From: an uncultured Acetatifactor sp.
GTDB lineage: Bacteria; Bacillota; Clostridia; Lachnospirales; Lachnospiraceae
Length of the DNA: 64,000 nucleotides
Assembly (NCBI GenBank): GCA_910589035.1
Contig: CAJUSI010000069.1
Span: 1 to 64,000, forward strand
Direction of reading: 5' to 3'
The notes beneath the pieces are model-generated. The model worked only from the letters and a program-made list of their open reading frames with translations, was not told where the DNA came from and ran no database searches. The translations under genes were made by a program, and so were the position numbers. The stretch's first letter is position 1, and each line of letters begins with the position of its first letter. Positions 32,178 through 40,593 of this stretch are shown here, one piece after another.

Positions 32178-33347
32178 TCACGTTTTACCGGCATGATTTG
32201 CATTCTTAAATAAACCGCTTTCCAGTGCCAGAAAGAGATCGGGTTCCGGCGCATATATGCTTTTATGACTGAGCGGCTTTCCCGGTCCGGATTCCGCTTC
32301 CGGGAATTGCGCTCTGCAGGCGTGAAGCAGCTGATGTTCCAGGCCATATTTCTTCTTCAGAATGTCATTGACAGACTTGCTCCCATATTTGTAATCTCCG
32401 ATCAGGGGATGTCCCACAGATGCCAGATGTGCCCGAATCTGATGGGGTTTCCCCGTGATCAGCTCCACCTCCAGCAGGGTGTAATCCTCTGTCACGGCTA
32501 TGGGCGAATAGACGGTATGTATGGGAGAAGCGCCTTCCCAGGAGGCCCCGGAAGCCGGCTCCTTCGATATGGTCACGCGGTTTTTTGCCTCATTCTTCAC
32601 AAGCCAGCCCTCTATGGAAGCCTCTGCTCTCAGTGCGCCCGCGCAGATTGTCCGGTAGAATTTGCGGATCGTCCTCTCTCTGATACAGCGGCTCAGATAC
32701 TGCGAACCTGCCAGGCTTTTACCGCAGAGCACAATGCCGCTGGTATTTCTGTCCAGCCGGTTGCAGACGGAAGGGCGGAATGTGGGAAGATCCCGGACAA
32801 GCCCCGGATCCCTGTCCAGCAGATATCCGATCATCCATTCGTTCAGGCTCAGATCTGCGGCCGCAGCCTTCTGCGTCAGCACGCCGCAGGGTTTGTTCAA
32901 TATCAGGAGGTCTTCATTTTCATATAATATACCGATTCCGGACAGTCCGGCATAAGCGGCCTTGTATTCGCTTTTTGCTTCCTGCCTGTGCCCCTTTTGG
33001 TCTGTCCGCCGGGGCCCCTTCGGTGCCGTCTCCATGGCTGCTTCCGGTTCTGTATCGATATTTGCTTTTAGAGCTGTCCCGGGTTCTGGCTCCGGAGCTG
33101 ATTTTATGTCTGCCTTCGGCAGTTCTCTGCCCGAGAACGTCACAAAGGTCTCATCCGAGAAAAAGACCTTCACCTCATCGCCTATGGACAGGATTTCCCT
33201 TCCCTCCGCCTTCCTGCCGTTCAGGAGGATATTCTTCCTGCGCAGCATCCGGTACAGGAAGCCGTTTCCCGCAAGGGGCAGATATTTACGTAAGAATTTG
33301 TCCAGCCGCTGTCCGGCCTGGTTCGGTCCTATTATTACTGACTGCAT
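32178..33347 (-). CDS. RluA-family pseudouridine synthase with extended linker
   Basis: A 389-residue RNA-modifying enzyme. An S4 RNA-binding domain occupies about residues 1-75 (GQRLDKFLRKYLPLAG), and the synthase domain starts near 140 (ILYENEDLLILNKPCGVL) with the catalytic Asp199 in NRLDRNTSG and a closing GKPHQIRAHLASVGHPLIGD. Between them lies an unusual hydrophilic linker of about 60 residues rich in Ala, Pro and Glu (APEPEPG, TEPEAAMETAPKG). The exact rRNA target cannot be told. It is 16 bases downstream of the 194-residue membrane protein gene. Confidence 0.9.
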   Translation of the reverse strand: MQSVIIGPNQAGQRLDKFLRKYLPLAGNGFLYRMLRRKNILLNGRKAEGREILSIGDEVKVFFSDETFVTFSGRELPKADIKSAPEPEPGTALKANIDTEPEAAMETAPKGPRRTDQKGHRQEAKSEYKAAYAGLSGIGILYENEDLLILNKPCGVLTQKAAAADLSLNEWMIGYLLDRDPGLVRDLPTFRPSVCNRLDRNTSGIVLCGKSLAGSQYLSRCIRERTIRKFYRTICAGALRAEASIEGWLVKNEAKNRVTISKEPASGASWEGASPIHTVYSPIAVTEDYTLLEVELITGKPHQIRAHLASVGHPLIGDYKYGSKSVNDILKKKYGLEHQLLHACRAQFPEAESGPGKPLSHKSIYAPEPDLFLALESGLFKNANHAGKT

Positions 33348-33363
33348 ATATTTCTCCTTTGCT

Positions 33364-33948
33364 TTACAGAACCACGCTTTTCAGAGTGGCGATAAGCGCG
33401 GAAACCCTGTCAGAAGGCTCGGCCGTGCCGCGCATCTGTTCCAGGCGCTGGAGATATTTGGGAAGATCCGTAAATATTTTAACGACAATGTCCTTGTGTC
33501 CGTCCAGCTTTAATATATTGTCTATATGCAGGCGGAACGCATTCTCGTCGAATTCCGGATTCTCTGCAAAGCCGCAGATCGTATTTCCGCTCACTGCCAT
33601 ATGGCTTACCACGAAATTCTTCTTATAGGAAGTAAACACCATATCATACAGACAGGAAAGCCCTTCGGAATGCTCTTCGATGGCAGCGGCAGTGGTTTCG
33701 CCGCAGCTTTTAAAACGCAGAAACATGACAGCGCCCACCATACTCTTGCTGGCGGGAAGGCATCCCAGGACGGCGACGATACTCAGCAGGTTCGCCTTTT
33801 CTCCCGTCTGAATATATCCCGCGATAAAGAGCGACAGCGAGATGGAAAAGTATAGAACCGTGCGCAGAATTTCATATTTTTTCTGGGTATTCAGGTAATT
33901 TTTCGTACCCTTTGCCCCTTCCGTGGTAAAGATCCGTTTTAGCTGCAT
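33364..33948 (-). CDS. Conserved membrane-anchored hypothetical protein
   Basis: A 194-residue protein with two adjacent membrane helices near residues 28-75 (VLYFSISLSLFIAGYIQTG and LLSIVAVLGCLPASKSMVGAV) and a cytoplasmic C-terminal domain that has an alternating helix-strand pattern (KDIVVKIFTDLPKYLQRLEQM). I do not recognise a named family. It lies between the SDR gene (3 bases upstream) and the RluA-type gene (16 bases downstream), so it belongs to the same transcript. Confidence 0.75.
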   Translation of the reverse strand: MQLKRIFTTEGAKGTKNYLNTQKKYEILRTVLYFSISLSLFIAGYIQTGEKANLLSIVAVLGCLPASKSMVGAVMFLRFKSCGETTAAAIEEHSEGLSCLYDMVFTSYKKNFVVSHMAVSGNTICGFAENPEFDENAFRLHIDNILKLDGHKDIVVKIFTDLPKYLQRLEQMRGTAEPSDRVSALIATLKSVVL

Positions 33949-33951
33949 TCT

Positions 33952-34725
33952 CTACATCCCTCTCTCTTTCATCAGTTCCGCCGCCTTCAGCAGGATACCG
34001 TGCGGAAGTATTTTGGAAAGCACTAAAAATGATTTCATGGGGAGTCCGCATACCGACATGGAACGCCGCAGGGCGGAATCCCTTAAGGCAAGCGCCACCA
34101 CTCTCTGCGCGGATACCATAGCGTATTTTTTGACTGCAAGGGTGGAACCGGACTTTTCCGCGATCTCAAAAAAGGGAGTATCCACCGGACCGGGACAGAT
34201 GCTTGTAACATAGATCCCGGCTTCTTTCAGCTCCTCTCCCAATGCTCTGGAAAAGCTCAGTACATAGGCTTTGGTTGCAGCATATACGGCAAAATCCGGC
34301 TGGGGAAGAAAGGCAGCGCTGGAAGCCATCTGAAGAATGCGGCTTCCACGCCTCATGTAGGGAATCATCCGATGGGTCAGTTCCGTCAGTGCCTGGCAGT
34401 TTAAGCGAATCATGCCAAGCTCCGACTCCCGGTCCTGCCCGCAGAAATCTCCCATAATCCCATATCCCGCGCAGTTAATGAGCATCCGAAGGGTAATATT
34501 GTGACGGAATGCTTCCGCCTCCAGCAGGGCGAGATTCTCTGTATTCGTAATGTCCATGGCAAAAAGCCTGGATCTGTGCTTCAGCTTTCCCGCCAGCTCC
34601 TTCAGTCTCTTCCGGTTCCTTGCAGCCAGCCAGAATTCGTCAATCCCGCTGAAATATTTATCCATCTGTATTGCAAACTCTCTTCCGATGCCGGAGGAGG
34701 CGCCTGTGATGAGTATGATATTCAT
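33952..34725 (-). CDS. Short-chain dehydrogenase/reductase
   Basis: A 257-residue NAD(P)-dependent oxidoreductase with the Rossmann motif TGASSGIGRE at residues 7-16, the NCAGYGIMG strand, and the catalytic YAATK (Tyr, Lys) with the preceding SSAAFLPQPD. The sequence resembles general SDRs of the YqjQ/DltE type; the substrate is unknown. The start at 34725 is preceded by an AGAAGAG-like site, and the longer in-frame start at 34884 would run into the HAD gene. It follows that gene by 13 bases. Confidence 0.88.
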   Translation of the reverse strand: MNIILITGASSGIGREFAIQMDKYFSGIDEFWLAARNRKRLKELAGKLKHRSRLFAMDITNTENLALLEAEAFRHNITLRMLINCAGYGIMGDFCGQDRESELGMIRLNCQALTELTHRMIPYMRRGSRILQMASSAAFLPQPDFAVYAATKAYVLSFSRALGEELKEAGIYVTSICPGPVDTPFFEIAEKSGSTLAVKKYAMVSAQRVVALALRDSALRRSMSVCGLPMKSFLVLSKILPHGILLKAAELMKERGM

Positions 34726-34738
34726 TTTTCTTCTCTTC

Positions 34739-35392
34739 TCAAAATAATCCCACATAATCCTCAATATAATAGTCCGCCAGCTTCTTTTTCCGCTCCCTGT
34801 CATGGGAGGAATATTCATCTTCCACAGCGCAGACGCGCATCCCTGCATTTTTCCCGGCAATGATGCCTGCCACGATATCTTCAAACACCAGACAGCGGGA
34901 CGGCGCTGTCCCCAGCTCCCGCGCGACCGCCAGATAGATATCGGGAGCAGGCTTCCCCCGTTTTACCTCGCTGCCGGTAATGATGCTGGTAAAATAGTCG
35001 CGCAGATTATGAACCTTTGCCACATTCTCCACCAGCTCCCTGGAATTGCTGGTGGCGATTCCCAGAAGGATTCCCCGTTCTCTGCAGCTTCTTAAGAATT
35101 CGGTGATTCCCATTTTCAGGGGCACTTCATGGAGGTATTTATCCCAGGCCATCCGATTCCAGGTATCCATAATATCTTCTGTAGTATCCGGTATGGGAAA
35201 ATGCTCTTTAAAATACATGGCTGTTTCCGCGAAGCTCATGCCCTCTATCCTGGACTGCAGATCCTCCGGAAGAGGAATTCCGAAGCTTCCCAGATATTCG
35301 ACATCAATGGCTCTCCACATCCACATGGAATCCACCAGGGAACCATCCATATCAAAGATCACTGCATCAATATTTTGCATCATTTCGTGCAT
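34739..35392 (-). CDS. HAD-superfamily phosphatase/phosphomutase
   Basis: A 217-residue hydrolase of the beta-phosphoglucomutase-like branch. Motif I is DMDGSLVDS (nucleophile and acid/base Asp), motif II ATSNS, motif III the Lys in RGKPAPDIY, and motif IV VFEDIVAGI. The cap domain lies between motifs I and II. The start is taken as the ATG at 35392; a GTG at 35404 is in frame and possible. Its start overlaps the end of the RsuA-type gene by 13 bases, so they are coupled. Confidence 0.88.
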   Translation of the reverse strand: MHEMMQNIDAVIFDMDGSLVDSMWMWRAIDVEYLGSFGIPLPEDLQSRIEGMSFAETAMYFKEHFPIPDTTEDIMDTWNRMAWDKYLHEVPLKMGITEFLRSCRERGILLGIATSNSRELVENVAKVHNLRDYFTSIITGSEVKRGKPAPDIYLAVARELGTAPSRCLVFEDIVAGIIAGKNAGMRVCAVEDEYSSHDRERKKKLADYYIEDYVGLF

Positions 35393-36096
35393 TTTCCCAC
35401 ACACTCCTTTAAACTGTTGATTTCTGCTTCTGTCAGCTCCCGGAATTGTCCGGGCTTCAGGGAACCGTCCAGTTCCAGGCTGCCGAAGGTTGTCCTTTTA
35501 AGCGACAGCACATGATTTCCCACGGCGGCCAGCATCCGCTTCACCTGATGGTATCTTCCCTCATGGATTGTGAGAAGAATGGCATTGTCGCTCAATATCT
35601 GCACATGGGCAGGCAGTGTGGGCTTCTCATCGCCGATATCCACACCCTGCTCCAGCATATAAGCCGCTTCTCCTGAAAGCTTCTTCTCAAGGGTCACATG
35701 ATAGGTTTTGTCCACATGCTTTCCGGGAGCCAGGAGCTGATGGGCCAGCGCGCCGTCATTGGTGAGAACCAGAAGGCCGGTGGTATCCCTGTCCAGCCTT
35801 CCCACAGGAAAAATGTCTTCCCGGTATTCATCGCCCAAAAGGGCAATTACCGTGGGGGCAAGCTTATCCCTTGTGGCAGATACCGTCCCCGGAGGCTTAT
35901 TCAGCATATAGTAGAAGAATTTACGGTAATGCAGAATATTGCCCCTGAAGACAATTTTGTCCGAGGCCTCTTCTATCTTCAGATCCGACTGCTTTACAGG
36001 CATTCCGTTTACCGTCACAAATCCCTGGCGGATATAGGTCTTAACCTGGCTTCTGGTACCGATCTTCATTTCGCATAAAAGCTTATCGAGTCGCAT
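35380..36096 (-). CDS. RsuA/RluB-family pseudouridine synthase
   Basis: A 238-residue enzyme with an N-terminal S4 domain (RLDKLLCEMKIGTRSQVK) and the synthase domain with catalytic Asp in GRLDRDTTGLL, plus YMLNKPPG and HEGRYHQVKRML. It modifies one uridine of ribosomal RNA, small or large subunit not decidable here. The start is the ATG at 36096 with AAGGGA 9 bases upstream; a TTG two codons earlier is too close to that site. It overlaps the HAD gene downstream. Confidence 0.9.
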   Translation of the reverse strand: MRLDKLLCEMKIGTRSQVKTYIRQGFVTVNGMPVKQSDLKIEEASDKIVFRGNILHYRKFFYYMLNKPPGTVSATRDKLAPTVIALLGDEYREDIFPVGRLDRDTTGLLVLTNDGALAHQLLAPGKHVDKTYHVTLEKKLSGEAAYMLEQGVDIGDEKPTLPAHVQILSDNAILLTIHEGRYHQVKRMLAAVGNHVLSLKRTTFGSLELDGSLKPGQFRELTEAEINSLKECVGKCTK

Positions 36097-36219
36097 GCGC
36101 AAGAATCCCTTTCTTCCGGTAAAAATTTATCCAAGCCCCCTTATCCTCTCTGTCCTCCCGCTTCTAAACACCGGCAGCCCAGACCGCCGCACCGGTAACA
36201 GGCATGTCATGAAACCGGC

Positions 36220-37350
36220 ATGCATATATTTAAGAGAAAGAAACCTGTTTCCATAATCAGGTATTATCCGGGAGGAAAATACTTGTTATTTCTGACAATT
36301 CTGTTTTTGATACTGCTTGGCTGCATTCTGACAAATTCAGGAATCAGTCTGTCCTACGCCCGGCTCGGTCTTGAGCTGTGGTTTCAAAATATGATACCCA
36401 CTCTTCTTCCTTTCATGATTCTGTCCGGAATCATGATACGGATGAAGCTGACGGATAAGGCGGCCATGGTGATCTATCCCGTGGCGGGACCGGTCTTTAA
36501 AATCCGTAAAACCGTATGCTATGCCATGCTGACAGGCTTCCTCTGCGGATTTCCCATGGGGGCCAGAGTGGTGGATGATCTGTACCGCCGGCGTATGGTT
36601 ACAAAAAGGGAAGCGGAATATCTTCTGGCCTTCTGCAACAATATCGGCCCCGTGTACTTTTGCAGCTTTGTGCTGCCGCTGCTTGGAAGAAAACAGGTAC
36701 TCCCCTACCTGTTCGGAATGTACGGGATTCCTCTGCTGTACGGGATTGTGCTGCGGTTCACGGTATATCGGGATCTGTCCGGGGCAGAGAGTGACGACCT
36801 GTCCGGGCCGGAGCTTGTCTGCTGCGAGAGCTTCTCCGCCCGAAAGCCTGGCCGCAAATCTGTTCGAAGGGAGGAGAGCCTTCGGAAAAGAGGATTCTTT
36901 CGAAAAGAAGCCCTTCTTCGAAAAGAAAGTTCTCTCCGAAAAGGAAGTTCTCTCCGAAAAGGAGGATCTCTTGCCGAACGTTTTCTGGAGGAGACGGACC
37001 AGTCCATTCAGGCTTCGGTGCAGAACATCCTTTCTCTGGGAGGATATATGATTCTCTATAACCTCCTGAACCTGGTTCCCCATATAGTGCTGGGACATCC
37101 GCTGACGATCCTGTCCCCGCTGCTGGAAATTACGGGGGGACTGATACTCCTTGGAAATTCCCTCCCCTTTTACAGCCTTCTTGCGCTGTCCTTCGGCGGG
37201 CTTTCCTGTATTGCCCAGACGTATCACTGCATCGGCAGCTCCGATCTGTCCATCGGCCGGTATGTACTGCATAAAGCCGTACTGACCATGCTGAACGGCG
37301 GCTTTTATTTATGCTGGTATCTCTTTTTCCCCACGTCTTTTCTCTGCTGA
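36220..37350 (+). CDS. ylbJ: YlbJ-like sporulation membrane protein with a repeat loop
   Basis: A 376-residue polytopic protein with nucleoside-recognition-like gates. Helices occur about 20-45, 55-75, 95-115, 140-180 and from 270 on. GFLCGFPMGARVVDDLY and LAFCNNIGPVYF are typical of YlbJ, which in Bacillus is needed for spore cortex. Between helices, residues 216-251 form six hexapeptide units (for example RKESSL, RKGSSL, RKGGSL), a strongly basic loop absent from ordinary YlbJ. The 3' end overlaps the convergent amidase gene by 46 bases. No strong ribosome site is visible before the ATG. Confidence 0.8.
   Translation: MHIFKRKKPVSIIRYYPGGKYLLFLTILFLILLGCILTNSGISLSYARLGLELWFQNMIPTLLPFMILSGIMIRMKLTDKAAMVIYPVAGPVFKIRKTVCYAMLTGFLCGFPMGARVVDDLYRRRMVTKREAEYLLAFCNNIGPVYFCSFVLPLLGRKQVLPYLFGMYGIPLLYGIVLRFTVYRDLSGAESDDLSGPELVCCESFSARKPGRKSVRREESLRKRGFFRKEALLRKESSLRKGSSLRKGGSLAERFLEETDQSIQASVQNILSLGGYMILYNLLNLVPHIVLGHPLTILSPLLEITGGLILLGNSLPFYSLLALSFGGLSCIAQTYHCIGSSDLSIGRYVLHKAVLTMLNGGFYLCWYLFFPTSFLC
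36865..36972 (+). repeat. 18-bp tandem repeat (six units) inside ylbJ
   Basis: Six consecutive 18-base units start at 36865, 36883, 36901, 36919, 36937 and 36955. Units 4 and 5 differ at one base (CGAAAAGAAAGTTCTCTC and CGAAAAGGAAGTTCTCTC). The period is three-fold, so the frame is kept. Confidence 0.85.
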
Positions 37351-38648
37351 AGCCTCCGCTTCTTTCGCCTGCGGCGGGAGATAAACTGGGAAATTATTAC
37401 GAGAACAAGCATGATGCTGGCGACAGTCAGACAGAGCAGGAGAAACGAAACAAAACGGGCCGAATTTCCTTCCTCCCTGGGCTCTGCCTGTTCAGGCTCC
37501 TCTGTGTCAGGGGAAGATGCATGATCGCCGCTGATGCCGCCCGGTACAGATTCCGTATCCGGTTCTTCGGCCGGATCGGGAAATACCCGCGGACTTTCGT
37601 AAAGATTGCTCTCCGTATACAGATCATATATATTGTAGGCCCGTACAATCACATCAGGTGCCGTCCCCGGCTGTATGTTCAGATTCAGTGTGAAGGTATC
37701 GGAATATCTGCCTGTCAGGGTATCGCTGCCTGGCCATACTTCTCTTTGGCTGAAAGTATATCCTCCGTTGGTACTGTAGCTGTAATACAAAAGCGTGCCG
37801 TCGTAATCTGCGGCGGTGACAGTCAGACTCAAAAAGCCGTTTTCATAATCCGCTCCCAGAAACTCAATCTGGCATACCTCCGGCTTTGTGGCATCTATCA
37901 CGGTTGGGGCTGCCGGTGTATCGGCGCTTGCCTCCGCCAGTTCAAAATCCGAATAATCCACTTCAAGTGTCTTGCTTTTTAAACCGAAATATTTCGCCAC
38001 TGCCGTGGCATCCAGCCTTCCGAATTCCTTTAATTTCTCATCACTGTCACAGAAGACTGCATCCCGGGGTTCATCCACATGGCAGTGCTCGATAATGACA
38101 GCCGGAACTTCCAGGTTTACGGATTCCCTGATGATACCGTAATAGTCCAGCCCCTTGTCTCCCAGCCGGGTCTTCACTCCCCTTGCAAGAAGGCCCAGCT
38201 CTCTCATATCCGTTAACAGAACGCTTCCGAACTGATAGCCATATGCATTATAGGGGGCGAAGGCGGATACCCATACCTCGGAACCGAAGAGTTCATTATT
38301 GGCTGAGGCATTGTAATGAATACTGAACATGTAATCGGCATCCACCGATTTCGCATACTCCGCCCTCTTTTTCAGGGAGATATCCAGATCCTCCGTGCGG
38401 GTTAAATATACCTCCACATTATCATACAGGGAAAGCTCCTCATACATGGCCAGAGCCGTAGTCATGGTCATGTATTTCTCCACATGATAATTTTCCGTAG
38501 TACCCTGATTACCCCCGCCATGTCCGGGATCTATTACAATGACGATCTTATCTTCCGTTTCCTGCAGCCTGGGAGCGGCAAGGACACAGCAGGGGAAGAA
38601 AAGGCATAAGAAAAGCGCAGCCGCGCCAATGCGCAAAAACCTGTACAT
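37305..38648 (-). CDS. N-acetylmuramoyl-L-alanine amidase with C-terminal membrane anchor
   Basis: A 447-residue cell-wall hydrolase. A signal peptide covers about residues 1-24. The amidase_3 domain (about 34-220) carries the zinc ligands His43 (DPGHGG), Glu57 and His111 (SIHYNA) and the catalytic Glu187 (IIEHCHV). A beta-rich domain follows (about 240-350), then an acidic Pro/Glu-rich spacer, one membrane helix near 400-420 and a strongly basic tail (SRRRRKKRRLQQRK). It would therefore be anchored in the membrane by its C-terminus with the enzyme outside. Sporulation or division are possible contexts. It converges on ylbJ. Confidence 0.88.
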   Translation of the reverse strand: MYRFLRIGAAALFLCLFFPCCVLAAPRLQETEDKIVIVIDPGHGGGNQGTTENYHVEKYMTMTTALAMYEELSLYDNVEVYLTRTEDLDISLKKRAEYAKSVDADYMFSIHYNASANNELFGSEVWVSAFAPYNAYGYQFGSVLLTDMRELGLLARGVKTRLGDKGLDYYGIIRESVNLEVPAVIIEHCHVDEPRDAVFCDSDEKLKEFGRLDATAVAKYFGLKSKTLEVDYSDFELAEASADTPAAPTVIDATKPEVCQIEFLGADYENGFLSLTVTAADYDGTLLYYSYSTNGGYTFSQREVWPGSDTLTGRYSDTFTLNLNIQPGTAPDVIVRAYNIYDLYTESNLYESPRVFPDPAEEPDTESVPGGISGDHASSPDTEEPEQAEPREEGNSARFVSFLLLCLTVASIMLVLVIISQFISRRRRKKRRLQQRKDVGKKRYQHK

Positions 38649-38736
38649 AAAATATCCTTTCTATAAATATCCTTTCTATATTCAGTGTATAAATTCCCAC
38701 AGAGAATTCCTGCGGAACCGCTGAAATGGACAGATG

Positions 38737-38783
38737 AAAAAACCAGCTCTCAAAGGGAAAAACTCCCTTGTAAAACCGGCTTT
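38737..38783 (-). terminator. Rho-independent terminator after the coiled-coil gene
   Basis: The minus strand shows a long stem (AAAGCCGG with CTGGTTTT, and inside it AAGGGA with TCCCTT around AGTTT-type loop bases), followed by TTTTTT. It lies about 30 bases past the stop of the gene ending at 38810. Confidence 0.7.
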
Positions 38784-38809
38784 TATCTTAATATGCATGG
38801 TTCATCGGT

Positions 38810-39409
38810 TTAAATGATGTCAATGCCGTCCGAACCGCCGCGATCGCTCAGATGCAGTTCGTCCAGCTCCTCAGAAGGATGAAGTGCCCTGATATTGGAC
38901 TGGATCAGATCACGGTATTGTCCCAGGGAACCCAGCAGCTTGTCATAATTTGTACTGGAAGACTGAATGGCGGACAGCACGATGGACTCCAGCTCTGCCA
39001 GACGGTCCTCCGTATACTGGGAAGCCTGCATCCTGAGCTCATTGGCTTCCATGGTAGCCTTGTCGAGAATCTCCTGTGCCTGCTTGGCTGCAGTGGCAAC
39101 AATTCCGTTTGCCTGAGCATAGGCCTGCTGAATGATCTCATGCTCGCTGATCAGTTCATTCGTATGGACGGTTGCCTCATCGATCAGCGCCTGGGCCTTG
39201 GTGCGCGCATCGTTCAGAATGGCCTCCTTATTGCTGATGATCTTCTGATATCGTCTGATCTCATCCGGAGTTTTCATGCGCAGCTCACGAAGCAGTTCGT
39301 CAATCTCGTCCTTGTTGACGATAATCTCGGAATTTGACATAAATTTGGGTTTACAGCTTTCGATATACTCCTCCAGTTCATCTATCAATTGTTCAATTTT
39401 GCTGCTCAT
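38810..39409 (-). CDS. Coiled-coil protein, DivIVA/ATPase-subunit-like
   Basis: A 199-residue, highly helical protein. A long central coiled coil runs about residues 55-150, with AQALIDEATVHTNELI and AKQAQEILDKATMEANELR, as seen in DivIVA-like and V-ATPase H-like annotations in Clostridia. The C-terminus is acidic. No membrane segment or catalytic motif is seen. The gene follows coaD on the same strand, with a TATAAT at 39440-39445 just upstream, and ends at a good terminator. A structural or septum-related role is plausible but unproven. Confidence 0.78.
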   Translation of the reverse strand: MSSKIEQLIDELEEYIESCKPKFMSNSEIIVNKDEIDELLRELRMKTPDEIRRYQKIISNKEAILNDARTKAQALIDEATVHTNELISEHEIIQQAYAQANGIVATAAKQAQEILDKATMEANELRMQASQYTEDRLAELESIVLSAIQSSSTNYDKLLGSLGQYRDLIQSNIRALHPSEELDELHLSDRGGSDGIDII

Positions 39410-39482
39410 AGACGCTGCTCCTATTCCATAATTTCCATAATTATATGCTCCAAAACTGCGTACATCATTCTAAACCTTGCTT

Positions 39483-39965
39483 TCATCTGGTATACTTTTC
39501 CTTCATCAGCTCTGCCACAAAATCCGGAACACACTCACTGATATCTCCGCCGAAGCTTGCGATTTCCTTGACGCTGGAGGAGCTCAGGTAGGCATATTCC
39601 AGGCTGGTAGTGAGAAAAACGGTATCAAGCGCTCCACCGGAAAGCTTTCTGTTGGTCTGGGCAATCTGCAGCTCATATTCAAAATCGGTAATGGCACGCA
39701 ATCCCCTTACAGCCACATGAATATTGTTCCCGGCCGCATAGTTGATCAACAGACCGGTAAAGCTGTCCACCGTTACATTGGGAATGTCCTTTGTAGCCTC
39801 TTTTAATATCTTAACACGTTCTTCCACGGAAAACAATGGGTTCTTCATCTTATTATTTAAAACGCTCACGATCAGCACATCAAACATTTCCGATGCGCGC
39901 TTGATTACATCCAGATGACCATAGGTAACCGGATCAAAGCTTCCGGGATAGACGGCACGTTTCAT
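39483..39965 (-). CDS. coaD: Phosphopantetheine adenylyltransferase
   Basis: A 160-residue nucleotidyltransferase for the fourth step of coenzyme A synthesis. It has PGSFDPVTYGHLDVI with the TxGH motif and SSSSVKEIASFGGD near the C-terminus, and the normal family length. Its start overlaps the rsmD stop by four bases (ATGA), the usual rsmD-coaD pairing. Confidence 0.96.
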   Translation of the reverse strand: MKRAVYPGSFDPVTYGHLDVIKRASEMFDVLIVSVLNNKMKNPLFSVEERVKILKEATKDIPNVTVDSFTGLLINYAAGNNIHVAVRGLRAITDFEYELQIAQTNRKLSGGALDTVFLTTSLEYAYLSSSSVKEIASFGGDISECVPDFVAELMKEKYTR

Positions 39966-40531
39966 TGTGAAATCCTCTTCTTCATAAAAATATGTTTGTT
40001 TGACTTATAGCTTTTCTCTCTGACAATCTCAAACCCCAGCTCCGGGACGTAGGAAAAATCCGTATCCAGGGAGGCCTCAGCGATAATGAGGGTATCCTCC
40101 GTCACCTGCGGTTTATGCGCAATAAGGGTAAGCACATCCTTTTCATGCCCGCAGCCATAGGGAGGATCCATAAAAATAAAATCGATTCTTCTGTCCCGGC
40201 AGCCGCTGCAGATATAGTCCAGCGCGCTGCAGGCATCCTGCTTTAATACGATAGCATTTTCGCCAAGCTTTGTAAATGCCAGATTTTCTTCAATACAGGA
40301 AATCGCTCTGGGCGAATTGTCCGCGAAGAACGCCAATTTCGCGCCGCGGCTGAGGGCTTCTATCCCTATCCCGCCGCTTCCGCTGAACAGATCCACGAAC
40401 AGGCTGCCGGGAAGATCCCAATGCAGCATATTGAAGAGCGTCTCCTTGATTTTATCCGTAGTGGGCCGGACCTCCAGCCCCTTCGGCGCCTTCAGGGGAA
40501 GGCGCCTTGCGCTTCCTGCGATTACTCTCAT
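39962..40531 (-). CDS. rsmD: 16S rRNA (guanine-966-N2) methyltransferase
   Basis: A 189-residue SAM-dependent methyltransferase. It has the opening RVIAGSARRLPL, the SAM loop DLFSGSGGIGIEALSRGA and the catalytic DPPYG. The start is the ATG at 40531 with AGGGG 7 bases upstream; an in-frame start at 40597 would overlap the topoisomerase gene. It is coupled to coaD downstream. Confidence 0.95.
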   Translation of the reverse strand: MRVIAGSARRLPLKAPKGLEVRPTTDKIKETLFNMLHWDLPGSLFVDLFSGSGGIGIEALSRGAKLAFFADNSPRAISCIEENLAFTKLGENAIVLKQDACSALDYICSGCRDRRIDFIFMDPPYGCGHEKDVLTLIAHKPQVTEDTLIIAEASLDTDFSYVPELGFEIVREKSYKSNKHIFMKKRISQ

Positions 40532-40593
40532 ACTTATACCCCTATGTCCGCCTCCGGCGGGCGTTCCAGTCTGAATTCCAGACTTATCTCTTA

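Noticed and set aside
36865..36972. Sequencing or assembly artefact
   Set aside because: The units are diverged from each other and keep the frame, so they look like true sequence; long reads could settle copy number.
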